Shown piece after piece: positions 1-6,923 of a DNA stretch of 21,315 bases. The notes under the pieces are model-generated. The model searched no databases, had not been told where the DNA came from, and saw only the letters and a list, made by a program, of their open reading frames with translations. Positions within the stretch are counted from its first letter, which is position 1; the number at the start of each line of letters is the position of its first letter. The position numbers and the translations under genes are program-made. Source of the DNA: a virus. The stretch covers positions 1 to 21,315 of the IMG/VR virus record IMGVR_UViG_3300044776_000102. One strand, given 5' to 3'.

Positions 1-411
1 CCTGGAGTGCAAGACTCCGTCTTCATTGTCCGCGCTTACCAGCCTATCACAGCGACGGATGAGAACAGCAACGTGCGCTACTTTGAAGCTGTAGGATTCC
101 AACTCACCCTGCCGCCCACGGACGATGCGGGCTATCAAAGTCTTTCCATTGCCATCGACAACGTGAGCCGGCGCGTGCTTCAGTTTGTGGAAACGGCCAA
201 GTCGGAAAAGGTTCCTGTGGAAATGGTCTACCGCCCTTTCCTTTCCACGGACTTGTCCCGCCCGCAAATGATTCCGCCCCTCGTGCTTTACTTGAAGGAT
301 ATTCGAATCAACAATCTGCAAGTAACGGGCAAAGCCACCTTCATGGACGTAGTGAACAAGAAGTTCCCTTCCGAGCTTTACAACCGCGACCGCTTCCCTT
401 CCCTTGGGTAA
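1..411 (+). CDS. DUF1833-type phage tail assembly protein (5' partial)
   Basis: The frame is open from base 1, so the gene starts upstream; a GTG at position 7 is internal and is not a convincing start. About 136 residues are visible. The order of motifs fits the DUF1833 family of siphovirus tail proteins: a central ISIDNVSRR-like segment, then a VEMVYRPFLSTDLSRPQ segment, then VTGKATFMDVVNKKFPSELY and a terminal RFPSLG. In known phages this family lies just before the NlpC/P60 peptidase and the tail tip protein, which is exactly the order here. Its role is inferred to be in building the tail tip or baseplate; no enzymatic motif is visible. The stop codon is one base before the ATG of the next gene, so the two are almost certainly co-translated. 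Family assignment is from recognised motifs, not a search. Confidence 0.85.
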   Translation, partial: PGVQDSVFIVRAYQPITATDENSNVRYFEAVGFQLTLPPTDDAGYQSLSIAIDNVSRRVLQFVETAKSEKVPVEMVYRPFLSTDLSRPQMIPPLVLYLKDIRINNLQVTGKATFMDVVNKKFPSELYNRDRFPSLG

Positions 412-412
412 C

Positions 413-850
413 ATGCTGCACTGGGTTCACAAATATCTCGCAATCCCTTACCGCCCGGGCGGGCGGGACCGCACGGGGCTGGACTGCTGGGGGCTGCTAA
501 AGCTGGTTTACCGGGAGCAGTTTGGCATAGAGCTGCCGGAAATGCCCCTCCTTGCGCCCTACCGGGTCCGGGACGCTGCCGGACTGCTAAGGTCGGAGCA
601 AAGCACGTCCTGGACGGAGCTTGCGGCTCCGATAGACGGGTGCGGCATAGGGCTCAGCCAGCGCAGCGCCCTCCACCACGTGGGGATTTGGGCGGCAGCG
701 GACGGGGGGAAGATTATTCATTGCTTAGAGCCGCGGCACGGGCATGAGGAGGGATCCGCTCCTTGCGTGGCGGCTGTGACTAAAAGAGACTTGTGGCTGC
801 AAGGCTGGCTGGTTATTAAATTCTATCGGCACAACTTATGGTCTACATAA
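413..850 (+). CDS. NlpC/P60 family tail-tip cysteine peptidase
   Basis: 145 residues from the ATG at 413; a TTG nine bases upstream is possible but would overlap the previous gene. The NlpC/P60 catalytic pattern is clear: Cys25 within LDCWGL, the catalytic His in ALHHVGIW (88/89) and a third polar position at His103 in GGKIIH. Phage proteins of this family sit at the tail tip and cut cell-wall peptides during DNA entry or help assemble the tip (lambda gpK is the usual comparison). The length is typical of stand-alone phage versions; the N-terminal Mov34/JAB domain of lambda gpK is absent. Its last four codons overlap the start of the tail tip gene, a usual sign of translational coupling. No Shine-Dalgarno sequence is obvious before the start. 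Confidence 0.88.
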   Translation: MLHWVHKYLAIPYRPGGRDRTGLDCWGLLKLVYREQFGIELPEMPLLAPYRVRDAAGLLRSEQSTSWTELAAPIDGCGIGLSQRSALHHVGIWAAADGGKIIHCLEPRHGHEEGSAPCVAAVTKRDLWLQGWLVIKFYRHNLWST

Positions 851-3800
851 TCGAAACACCCAATCCGTTTGAGCCGCTGAAGATGGTTAAGCACGTGCTG
901 GAGCCGGGCCAGTCCATCCGCGAGTGGGTTTTGGAAAGGCACCCGGAGGGCGACTTCCCCGTGCCGACCATTTGCATTGTGAACGGAGACGCAGTGATGC
1001 GGGCGGGCTGGGACTATAGGACGAAGGACGGCGACGTGGTTAATTTCATTACGCTGCCCCACTGTGTCATTGTCATCCTGCTCATTGTTGCCATCGTGAT
1101 TGCTCTGGCTTCCGTCGTGGTTTCCCTGCTCATGTCTGCACCGGCGCCGGGGACTCCTGGGGACGGGCCCGCCTCGGATCCCGTCTTCTCCATCAAAGGC
1201 CAGTCCAACTCTATTCGGCTGGGCGAGCCCATTGAGTGCAGCTATGGAAGGAATCGCATCTACCCTTCCTACGCCTCCCGCCCCTACTATGAATACCGCG
1301 ACAACGATCAATACCAGTTCAGCTTGTTTTGCATAGGGCAGGGCGAGTATGAAATCCACGACATTCAAATTGGCGATACAGCGCTGGCCAGCTTTCAAGA
1401 AGTCCAATACGAAATCATTCCCCCCGCGGGGCAAGTAACCCTGTTCCCCACGAACGTCTACACGTCGGCCACCGCCGGGGGCCAAAAGCTTTTCTCCTCC
1501 AACGAGGAAGACTACCCGCTGGGCAGCGATCCCAGCGAGGACGGGTGGGTGGGTCCCTTCATTGTCAACCCGGCCAACACGGAGGGGACTGAGCTGCAAA
1601 TAGACTTGGTGTTTCCCAAAGGCATTTACAAGCTGAGCGCTAAGGGAAATTTGAAGGAGAAGACGATCCAAGTGGAAGTCCAATCCCGGCTGATCGACAA
1701 CGCGGGCAATCCCCTGGGAACGTGGAACGCGCAGTTCGCTAACAAGAAGGTGGAAGTGTTCACCGCCACGCCGCGCAGCCTCCTTTGGAAAACTAAGCCG
1801 CACACCCACTGGGATTGGATCCATACGTCTACGAGTATTGAGCCCTGGGAGTCTAACGATCCGGACGTGGGCACTGTCACCACCGTTTACAGCGACGCGG
1901 GCGGGGCGGATCCGCAAGGGCGCCCGGGCGTAACCAAGACGGTTACTACGGTGACAGCGGAGAACGAGCTGATTACCATCACCGGCAAAACAACCACGCC
2001 CCAGCGCAAAACATTCCGGAGCACAGTGACGCCCGGGCGCTACGAAGTGAGGATGCGGCGGGTGGACTTGTTTGACGATAGCTACAAGTCCGGGCATGAA
2101 GTGGAGTGGGGCGGGATGCGGACCTACTTGACAGCGGATCCCATCTTCGGAGCGGTCACGCTGCTGGCTGTGATCATCCGAGCAACTAACAACCTCAACG
2201 TCAACAGCTCAAAACAGATCAACGTCATCTGCACGCGCAAGCTGGAAATCCGGGAGTCCTCGGGCAGCTGGTCCGAGCCCACGGCGACCCGCAGCCCTGT
2301 GTGGGCCTTTGTGGATATCTTCCGCAACGTCTACGGAGCGCAAATTGACGACGACGTGTTCTTTGACTGGGACGAGCTAGAGACGCTGGACGCCCTGCTC
2401 GCCTCCCGCGAGGACTACTTTGATTTCACATTTCGAGATCCCATTACCGTTTGGGAGTCTGCCCGGGTGGTGGCTCGGGTAGGGCGTGCCGTTCCTATGT
2501 TAGTGGGGTCTCTCATTTCTATGCGGCGGGATGCGGCCGCCACCGTCCCCGTGACTATGTTCACGCCGGACAACATTGTGAAGGACAGCTTCGACTGGTC
2601 AGTAAAGCTGTGGGACTTGGGCGAGTTCGATTCCATTACGATGGAATACACCGACCCCGACACGGGTTACAAGCAGGAGCAAGTCACCGCCACGCTGCCC
2701 GGAGGCACGACGGACCGCCCGCAAGACGTGCGCTTCCTAGGCTGCCAGTCTCGGACACGCGCCTACCGCGAAGCGCTTTACTTGCTGGCGGTGGACAAGT
2801 ATCTGCGGGACAACATCACCTTTGAAACGGGGTTGGAGGGCCACTTGCCCACCTACGGGGACTTGGTTGCTTTCGCTCATGACGTGCCGCAGTGGGGACA
2901 GGCCGGCTATGTAGTCCACGGGGAGCGGGGAGCTGGGGAGTGGTATCACTTGCACGTGTCGGAGCCGCTCGTCTTTGGAGAGTCAGGAGACTATCAAATC
3001 GTTCTGCGCGGCCGGGCGGGAGAAATCTTGGGACCCTTCACCGCTTATGAGACGACGAGCCCCAAGCAAGTAGCCATCCAAACGGAGGAGTCCGATATGG
3101 ACTTCATGCTGGGCGGGCAGAGCGAGCCCATGCTCTTCATGTTCGGGACCGTGTCGCAGCTCACGCGCTACTGGAAGGTGGTCCGCATTGAGCCCACTGG
3201 CGGGGAGAAAGTCCGGGTCACCGCGGTCAACGTCAACGATGTGATTTACTCCTTTGACGAGCTGGCTCCGCCCGTCCTTAACACCCCGCCCACGCCGCCG
3301 CAGGCTCCGGACTTGCCCGAGATAACGAGCATCGCCGTGACACCCATCGGGGATGATGACTTTCATGTGGTGCAGGTTTCCTGGCCCGCCGCCTTCGGGG
3401 CCCAATACTACGTGGTGCAAACGAGCGAGGATGGAGTCCACTGGACGGAGCGGGCGCTCATCACCCAAAGCTCCGTGCAGTTCCAAGTCCGGCCGGGCGA
3501 GCTGTGGGTGCGGGTGGCTGCCGTCAACACAGGGCAGGGTCCCTGGGAGCAGGCTGCCTTGGTGCTAAGCACGGCGCCCAGCAACCCTTCCTTCGTGCTG
3601 AGCAGCGCGGACAGCGATCAAATATTCTATACGCTCTCCTGGACGGTGCCCGACGATGACGAGTTGATCCGGGTAGCCGTTTGGCTGTCCGACGTAAACG
3701 ACTTTGATCCCAGCGTCGAGGTCCCGGTGCTGGATGAAACCCTAAGCTCTGCGGGCTGGGAGAATATCCCCACGTCCTACGTGGCAGCCGTTCCCATCGA

Positions 3801-3915
3801 CTCCTTTGGCGGGCACGCAATTCAGTATTGGCGCGTGGCGCTGTTCGTGGTGGGAGAGGACGACATCACAACCAACATCACACCCCAGCAATCCATTCCG
3901 GCTTATTCCATTTGA
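838..3915 (+). CDS. TipJ-family tail tip / host specificity protein
   Basis: 1025 residues. Residues 1-74 resemble a small beta-grasp domain of the kind found in tail assembly protein I. Residues 76-99 are a strongly hydrophobic segment (rich in I, V, L), followed by a Pro/Gly linker at 101-115. The middle holds the long beta-rich body typical of phage tip attachment proteins, with a conserved-looking SIRLGEPIECSYGRNRIYP near 123. Residues about 824-908 look like a fibronectin type III domain and 915-1015 like a second, more divergent beta domain. Family knowledge: the J-type protein forms the tail tip, binds the host receptor and sets host range. It is the last gene of the late tail operon and starts inside the peptidase gene. 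A 424-residue open frame on the opposite strand (823-2097) is a codon-bias shadow. Confidence 0.85.
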   Translation: MVYIIETPNPFEPLKMVKHVLEPGQSIREWVLERHPEGDFPVPTICIVNGDAVMRAGWDYRTKDGDVVNFITLPHCVIVILLIVAIVIALASVVVSLLMSAPAPGTPGDGPASDPVFSIKGQSNSIRLGEPIECSYGRNRIYPSYASRPYYEYRDNDQYQFSLFCIGQGEYEIHDIQIGDTALASFQEVQYEIIPPAGQVTLFPTNVYTSATAGGQKLFSSNEEDYPLGSDPSEDGWVGPFIVNPANTEGTELQIDLVFPKGIYKLSAKGNLKEKTIQVEVQSRLIDNAGNPLGTWNAQFANKKVEVFTATPRSLLWKTKPHTHWDWIHTSTSIEPWESNDPDVGTVTTVYSDAGGADPQGRPGVTKTVTTVTAENELITITGKTTTPQRKTFRSTVTPGRYEVRMRRVDLFDDSYKSGHEVEWGGMRTYLTADPIFGAVTLLAVIIRATNNLNVNSSKQINVICTRKLEIRESSGSWSEPTATRSPVWAFVDIFRNVYGAQIDDDVFFDWDELETLDALLASREDYFDFTFRDPITVWESARVVARVGRAVPMLVGSLISMRRDAAATVPVTMFTPDNIVKDSFDWSVKLWDLGEFDSITMEYTDPDTGYKQEQVTATLPGGTTDRPQDVRFLGCQSRTRAYREALYLLAVDKYLRDNITFETGLEGHLPTYGDLVAFAHDVPQWGQAGYVVHGERGAGEWYHLHVSEPLVFGESGDYQIVLRGRAGEILGPFTAYETTSPKQVAIQTEESDMDFMLGGQSEPMLFMFGTVSQLTRYWKVVRIEPTGGEKVRVTAVNVNDVIYSFDELAPPVLNTPPTPPQAPDLPEITSIAVTPIGDDDFHVVQVSWPAAFGAQYYVVQTSEDGVHWTERALITQSSVQFQVRPGELWVRVAAVNTGQGPWEQAALVLSTAPSNPSFVLSSADSDQIFYTLSWTVPDDDELIRVAVWLSDVNDFDPSVEVPVLDETLSSAGWENIPTSYVAAVPIDSFGGHAIQYWRVALFVVGEDDITTNITPQQSIPAYSI

Positions 3916-3919
3916 CATC

Positions 3920-3946
3920 TCCCACGCCCTGTGTTAAGGGGTGGGA
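3920..3946. repeat. Hairpin between converging operons, IS200/IS605-end-like
   Basis: TCCCACGCCCT, a six-base loop GTGTTA, then AGGGGTGGGA form a stem of ten pairs with one bulged G. It begins five bases after the tail tip stop codon and lies where plus- and minus-strand transcription meet, so it could act as a weak bidirectional terminator, but neither side has a T-run. Read on the minus strand it runs into GTGGGAGATGTCAA, which resembles the right ends of IS200/IS605 elements, where the stem is followed by a GATGTCAA-like boundary. That likeness is from memory and is unproven. Confidence 0.55.
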
Positions 3947-3976
3947 ATGAAAACGAGGTTTGTGAGGGGAGCAAGG

Positions 3977-4138
3977 ATGACGCTTTTCCCTTGTAAGGAG
4001 TGCTACGGAACTGGCCGCCCTTTCGACGCATCTTGCTTGGTGGCTCGCCACTGCCGCGGGTGTAGCGGGCGTGGTTATGTAGCGCACCCGGTCAATCCCA
4101 AATCCCGTCCGGGTGGTCTTTCTTCAGTGCGCTCATAG
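3977..4138 (+). CDS. Small two-CxxC zinc-finger-like protein
   Basis: 53 residues from the ATG at 3977, chosen because GAGGGGA lies six bases upstream; an in-frame start at 3941 would lie inside the hairpin and adds only twelve residues. The protein has two Cys pairs, CKEC (residues 6-9) and CRGC (about 27-30), each followed by a Gly-rich xGxG turn, as in the zinc-binding repeats of DnaJ. A single zinc site of this kind commonly binds RNA, DNA or a partner protein, but nothing indicates which. It sits alone between the tail operon and the converging minus-strand operon, and its last 47 bases overlap the end of the DUF3820 gene on the other strand. That overlap leaves some doubt that the whole frame is used. 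Function unknown. Confidence 0.5.
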   Translation: MTLFPCKECYGTGRPFDASCLVARHCRGCSGRGYVAHPVNPKSRPGGLSSVRS

Positions 4139-4307
4139 AGCGCTTGATGTAGTCCGAGACGGGGTGGAGCTTGTCCTCCCGGAGTCCATTGATCCAAAGG
4201 TAATGGAAGTAGGAGGCGGGCACGTCCTGCATCAAGCGCCCTTCCCCGCGGGGCTTGGGTCCATACTTGCCGAAGGGCATGGGGGAAAGACCCTCGAGCG
4301 GTTTCAT
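4092..4307 (-). CDS. DUF3820-like small protein
   Basis: 71 residues. The segment MPFGKYGPKPRGEGRLMQDVP followed by SYFHYLWINGL matches the pattern of DUF3820 proteins (MPFGKHKG...L.dlP..YL.WL), a family common in phages and bacteria with no settled function, although a putative virulence-regulator name is attached to some members. Residues 48-71 are a charged tail. The ATG follows directly on the stop codon of the upstream gene, with no separate ribosome binding site, so translation probably depends on re-initiation. An internal ATG at residue 10 would begin at the conserved motif itself. It is the last gene of the minus-strand recombination operon and overlaps the 3' end of the converging small zinc-finger gene. 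Confidence 0.65.
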   Translation of the reverse strand: MKPLEGLSPMPFGKYGPKPRGEGRLMQDVPASYFHYLWINGLREDKLHPVSDYIKRSMSALKKDHPDGIWD

Positions 4308-4571
4308 TTAGTTGCAACGAATCTTGTGCTGGCGGTAGGACTCAGCCACTTCTTCTAGGTAGTTGCGGACGCTGCACTCCACGACTCCGTTGTCGTCCCC
4401 GTCGAACTTCAGAGTCATGCCGGCCACCTGCAAGGGTTGGTCCCGCTCCGCGGACATCTTTAGGAACTGCTCTACGCTCATGTTCTCGGCGTAAAGCCCG
4501 CCTGCGTGCAGCTGGATTTGGAAGCGGTGGTGGGCGGCGCAGTAGCGGGCCCGGAGGCTTATTTGAATCAT
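4308..4571 (-). CDS. Hypothetical 87-residue protein of the recombination operon
   Basis: The family is not recognised. The N-terminal part, MIQISLRARYCAAHHRF, is basic with a C-x-x-H-H cluster; the middle (residues 29-60) is acidic and the C-terminus has an amphipathic helix-like stretch (NYLEEVAESYRQHK). There is no signal peptide or membrane segment. The start ATG overlaps the stop of the Rad50 C-half gene in an ATGA, and the stop abuts the next start, so it is embedded in the coupled operon. It may be an accessory factor of the recombination complex, but that rests on position only. Confidence 0.6.
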   Translation of the reverse strand: MIQISLRARYCAAHHRFQIQLHAGGLYAENMSVEQFLKMSAERDQPLQVAGMTLKFDGDDNGVVECSVRNYLEEVAESYRQHKIRCN

Positions 4572-5134
4572 AGCTCTATTATCTGTCCCGTTTCATATTC
4601 CGTTGAGTGTGTGACTTGGATCACTTGCACGCCTAAATCCTCCGACAGTTCTTCCAGCATGGCCCGCACGTTCTCGCGATACTGCTCCGACACGAACTTA
4701 AAGCCCTCGTCAATGACGACAATGCGGGACAAGCGGGGCCGGTGCAGCATCAGGCAAGCCACACGCAAGGCAAAGGCCGCGATGTCCACCACGCCTCCGC
4801 CCGCCGCCGTTAAAGGATCCGCGTCTAGCTCCCGCCGGAGAAAGCGCAAGCTGGCTTCCGTCCGGCCGCGCTTGCGTTCAAACTCGATGTGGAACTGGTA
4901 AGGGTCCTCGAACACGGACTCCAGGCACTTGCTCACTACGGCGGACAAGCGCTCGTGGGCTTGCTGCTGGACGGCTTGCGCGATGAGCTGGAGCACCTCT
5001 TGCGCCTCCTGTGTGTGTTGGACCGCTAACCCGGCTTTGCGCAGTCCCTCCGTCTCCGCCTCCACGTGCCGCTCCCACTGGGTGAGCAGGGCGGCCAGCT
5101 TGGCTACTTCCTTTTCTTCGGCGACAAAGTCCAT
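4568..5134 (-). CDS. Rad50/SbcC-like ATPase, C-terminal half
   Basis: 188 residues from the ATG at 5134, preferred because GGAGGGG lies five bases upstream and the ATG shares one base with the previous stop (TGATG); a start at 5146 would add four residues. It carries the C-terminal half of an ABC/SMC-type ATPase: a short helical coil (1-70), a signature-like AAGGGVVD (110-117), Walker B RIVVIDEGFKF with D142 and E143, and the switch His176 in VTHS. It has no Walker A. The missing N-lobe, with Walker A, Q-loop and zinc hook, is encoded separately at 8067-9098. Together they would form one Rad50 head that regulates the Mre11-like nuclease encoded between them. Split Rad50/SbcC genes with this layout are, from memory, found in other phages; the pairing here is inferred. 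Confidence 0.85.
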   Translation of the reverse strand: MDFVAEEKEVAKLAALLTQWERHVEAETEGLRKAGLAVQHTQEAQEVLQLIAQAVQQQAHERLSAVVSKCLESVFEDPYQFHIEFERKRGRTEASLRFLRRELDADPLTAAGGGVVDIAAFALRVACLMLHRPRLSRIVVIDEGFKFVSEQYRENVRAMLEELSEDLGVQVIQVTHSTEYETGQIIEL

Positions 5135-5379
5135 CAGCCCCTCCATTTTTCCTCGTAGGCGGCCAGCGTCTTCTCAAACGCTGCTTCTGCTTTCTCTTTC
5201 TTTGCTGTAAGCTCGGACAGCTTGAGCTTGGCTTCCTTTAGCGTGCCGCACTCGAACTCATCCCGGAGCCGGGCGAGCAGCTGGTCCAGCGCCCCTTGCG
5301 CCCGGTCTGCCTCTGCCTTCGTTTGCTCCACTTCAGCCTTCAGTTTGCGATACTTCTCCTCTGTTATGTCATTTGCCAT
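5134..5379 (-). CDS. Short coiled-coil protein of the SbcC-like complex
   Basis: 81 residues, almost wholly predicted helix and rich in Lys, Glu, Ala and Leu with heptad-like spacing (for example residues 8-38 and 47-80). A single Cys (Cys44) lies at the break between the two helical arms in a FECGTLKEA segment. It starts after GGGAGG, which is encoded by the end of the preceding gene, overlaps that gene by eleven bases and runs into the Rad50 C-half. The order suggests it supplies part of the coiled-coil arm that a whole Rad50 would carry between its zinc hook and C-terminal ATPase lobe. A similar small coiled-coil gene beside split SbcC genes occurs in other phages as far as I recall. Its biochemical role is inferred from position and composition. 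Confidence 0.75.
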   Translation of the reverse strand: MANDITEEKYRKLKAEVEQTKAEADRAQGALDQLLARLRDEFECGTLKEAKLKLSELTAKKEKAEAAFEKTLAAYEEKWRG

Positions 5380-5695
5380 TTAGCCTCCCATTGTCGGGTT
5401 TGATTCCTAGCTCGCGGCACTTGTCTACCCACGCCTTGTCCGTAGGCTCAGGCAGGAAGTTTATTGCGTGCAAGAACATGAGCTGGACGTTGCGGGCCCC
5501 GCGGCAGATACGCTCCGGCTTGCCGGTGTCCTTGTGGAAGGCGTTGTTCTTCCCTGTGGAGTGGCAAATGCGGGAGGCAGCCCGCTGGGTGATTGGGTCC
5601 AGTCCCAGTATCAACTCGATGGTCACGCCCTGCACGTCCTTGTATTGCTGCGCTACGCCCTCCCGGAAGGGACAGGTGGCGCACTGAGTCTTCAT
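5369..5695 (-). CDS. DUF6283-like Cys-rich protein
   Basis: 108 residues from the ATG at 5695. A longer reading from 5854 is rejected because its first 53 residues overlap the upstream gene out of frame. It begins MKTQCATCPFREG and has two further Cys motifs, RICHST (about 50) and RICRGARN (about 70). The pattern C-x-x-C-P-F/W-R, then C-H, then C-R-G resembles DUF6283, a phage and actinobacterial family of unknown function; four spaced Cys could bind an Fe-S cluster or zinc. The C-terminal 30 residues are hydrophilic and end in GRLNGK, whose codons also form the ribosome binding site of the coiled-coil gene. Five bases separate its ATG from the previous stop. Family call is from motif memory. 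Confidence 0.7.
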   Translation of the reverse strand: MKTQCATCPFREGVAQQYKDVQGVTIELILGLDPITQRAASRICHSTGKNNAFHKDTGKPERICRGARNVQLMFLHAINFLPEPTDKAWVDKCRELGIKPDNGRLNGK

Positions 5696-5700
5696 TACTT

Positions 5701-5961
5701 TCACAGCTTGAGGTGGAGGGCCAAGCCTCCGTGGGTGATTGTTGTAGAGCCGTGGCACACGCAACACTCGCCCTCTTCGTAAAGCGTGTTGGGTTCCACC
5801 AGCGAGCAGCGGGCCCCGCAGTGGGAGCAGGTGAACTTGAAGTTGACATGGCACTTGTCCGGGCCGCCGTATCGTTCGATCTCTTGGTTGGCCAGAGCAG
5901 CGAGCTGGAGGCGGGGCAAGTCCCCGGGGCGGGGCGGGTGTTTAGCGGGAGTGGCTTTCAT
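5701..5961 (-). CDS. Zinc-ribbon hypothetical protein
   Basis: 86 residues from the ATG at 5961; a TTG two codons upstream is possible. The start overlaps the stop of the 48-residue gene as ATGA. The N-terminal 30 residues are basic and Pro-rich. Residues from about 44 form a ribbon: CSHCGARCSL, then the spacer EPNTLYEEGE, then CCVCHGSTTI, giving two CxxC knuckles about 20 residues apart. The ending, THGGLALHLKL, is beta-like. Small zinc ribbons like this occur near replication or recombination genes in many phages; its partner is unknown. It may bind nucleic acid or bridge subunits of the SbcCD-like complex, but no specific function can be assigned. Confidence 0.7.
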   Translation of the reverse strand: MKATPAKHPPRPGDLPRLQLAALANQEIERYGGPDKCHVNFKFTCSHCGARCSLVEPNTLYEEGECCVCHGSTTITHGGLALHLKL

Positions 5962-6104
5962 GCGCAAGTGGTGATAGAGTAAACGAAGTCAAAGCCCATC
6001 GGTCCGTTGAGGAACTTGTTGAGCGCTTGCGCTATGCTTCCCGCTTCTACCGTTTCACAAAGGAACTGGTCCTCCGCGACAAACACTATTAGGAATCTCT
6101 TCAT
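5958..6104 (-). CDS. 48-residue hypothetical protein, coupled at both ends
   Basis: A very short gene running from the ATG at 6104 to the TGA at 5958-5960. It begins MKRFLIVFVAEDQFLCETVEA and ends FVYSITTCA. Its start overlaps the stop of the Mre11-like C-half in an ATGA, and its own stop overlaps the start of the zinc-ribbon gene in another ATGA. This double overlap is the main reason to believe it is real. The first half looks like a small beta-alpha unit (hydrophobic strand, then a helix around EAGSIAQALNKFL). No family is recognised and no membrane segment is likely. It lies between recombination genes with no space on either side. Confidence 0.6.
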   Translation of the reverse strand: MKRFLIVFVAEDQFLCETVEAGSIAQALNKFLNGPMGFDFVYSITTCA

Positions 6105-6424
6105 GCCTTATTATCTAGCGCAGCCAATATGATTTCCTTAACTCCCGGCGCCAAGTCCTCCGTCTCCAAGTGCTGCTCCACGGCCGCGCGGAAGTCCAGC
6201 CCATGCTCGCCCAGCTTTTCCAGCCCTTCGATAAATTCCTTCATGTTAAAAGCTAACTCGGGACGGGCCGCCCCTAGCTCATGGAAGCGATCCCCGGAGC
6301 AGTCCAGCCGCTTGCGCTGGCAAGTCCCGTCGCTCATAATAATTACGATTGAAGGAGTGTAGTCGATCTCATCGGATTTCCTTCTAATGAAAGTCCCGAT
6401 GTTATGAATGGTTTTATTTGACAT
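6101..6424 (-). CDS. Mre11/SbcD-like nuclease, C-terminal fragment
   Basis: 107 residues from the ATG at 6424, which has GGGAGG ten bases upstream; a second ATG at 6442 would add six residues without a matching site. The opening TIHNIGTFIRRKSDEIDYTP is what follows the last metal-ligand motif in phage SbcD-like phosphoesterases (the usual form is vNcGsf-RR--DE-DY-P). The nuclease N-half at 6931-7557 ends GDNHIHWSA, so joining the halves gives a continuous nuclease with no obvious gap. The fragment lacks every metal ligand and should supply the closing strand and capping region. The HNH gene sits between the halves and overlaps this start by eleven bases. Whether the fragment associates with the N-half is unknown; a functional split enzyme or a broken gene are both possible. 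Confidence 0.8.
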   Translation of the reverse strand: MSNKTIHNIGTFIRRKSDEIDYTPSIVIIMSDGTCQRKRLDCSGDRFHELGAARPELAFNMKEFIEGLEKLGEHGLDFRAAVEQHLETEDLAPGVKEIILAALDNKA

Positions 6425-6923
6425 GATTCCAGGCCCTCCCATCCAGGACTTGTCGAATTGTTCCGGGAGCCACCCCGTATTCTTTTGCGAGTCTTCCCCA
6501 ACCGTATCCGGGGGTGTATTTCTTCCTTATCTCCCGCACCTTGTTTTCGGTCAGCTTAGCGTTGGGTTTGTTTGTTCCTTTCGGAGTCCTCCCCCTGCTA
6601 ACCGCGTCTTGTATGTTATCGGATTGGGTTCCGAGAAGGAGATGGTAGGGGTTGCAACAATACGGGACGTCGCAAGTATGACGGACAAGCTCCCCTCCGG
6701 TTGAACCTTTGGTGCAAGGGAGCAGCGGACGGCCTAAATGGATCTCCATTGAAATCCTATGGACAAGACGCATTTGCTCGCCTGCAATCCACGGAGCGAA
6801 TGCTTGTCCGTCCTTATTTCGTTTACCCTTCCAAAGCCAGCATTCTTTTGGACCGCGGATGTCTATCAAGTTCACAAAGGATTTAATCCTTTCCAATTTA
6901 GTTTTCCTGTGAGAAAATCCCAT
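6414..6923 (-). CDS. HNH homing-type endonuclease inserted in the sbcD-like gene
   Basis: 169 residues. The HNH core spans about 78-106 (RHTCDVPYCCNPYHLLLGT, then SDNIQD), with His82, Asn91 and His94 in the expected places and paired Cys that may bind zinc. Before it is a WLWKGKRNKDG segment typical of phage HNH_3 proteins. After it come NAKLTENKVREIR and a helix-turn-helix (about 144-160), ending in DGRAW. Free-standing enzymes of this type nick a conserved target in a related phage lacking the gene, so that repair copies the gene across. The gene fills nearly all the space between the two halves of the Mre11-like gene, with seven bases to the first half's stop. Too little sequence flanks it for a group I intron. 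Its 3' end encodes the ribosome binding site and ATG of the next fragment. Confidence 0.88.
   Translation of the reverse strand: MGFSHRKTKLERIKSFVNLIDIRGPKECWLWKGKRNKDGQAFAPWIAGEQMRLVHRISMEIHLGRPLLPCTKGSTGGELVRHTCDVPYCCNPYHLLLGTQSDNIQDAVSRGRTPKGTNKPNAKLTENKVREIRKKYTPGYGWGRLAKEYGVAPGTIRQVLDGRAWNHVK

Noticed and set aside
823-2097. 424-residue open frame antisense to the tail tip gene
   Set aside because: It is opposite strongly coding DNA with clear domain content, has no recognisable motif and is rich in His, Arg and Pro, as expected from a GC-rich shadow frame.
4506-4901. Plus-strand open frame inside the Rad50 C-half
   Set aside because: Ser/Arg/Lys-rich, low-complexity translation opposite clear ATPase motifs; a shadow.
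5696-5854. N-terminal extension of the DUF6283-like protein
   Set aside because: The extension overlaps the zinc-ribbon gene out of frame and has no coding character; the ATG at 5695 begins right at the conserved Cys motif.
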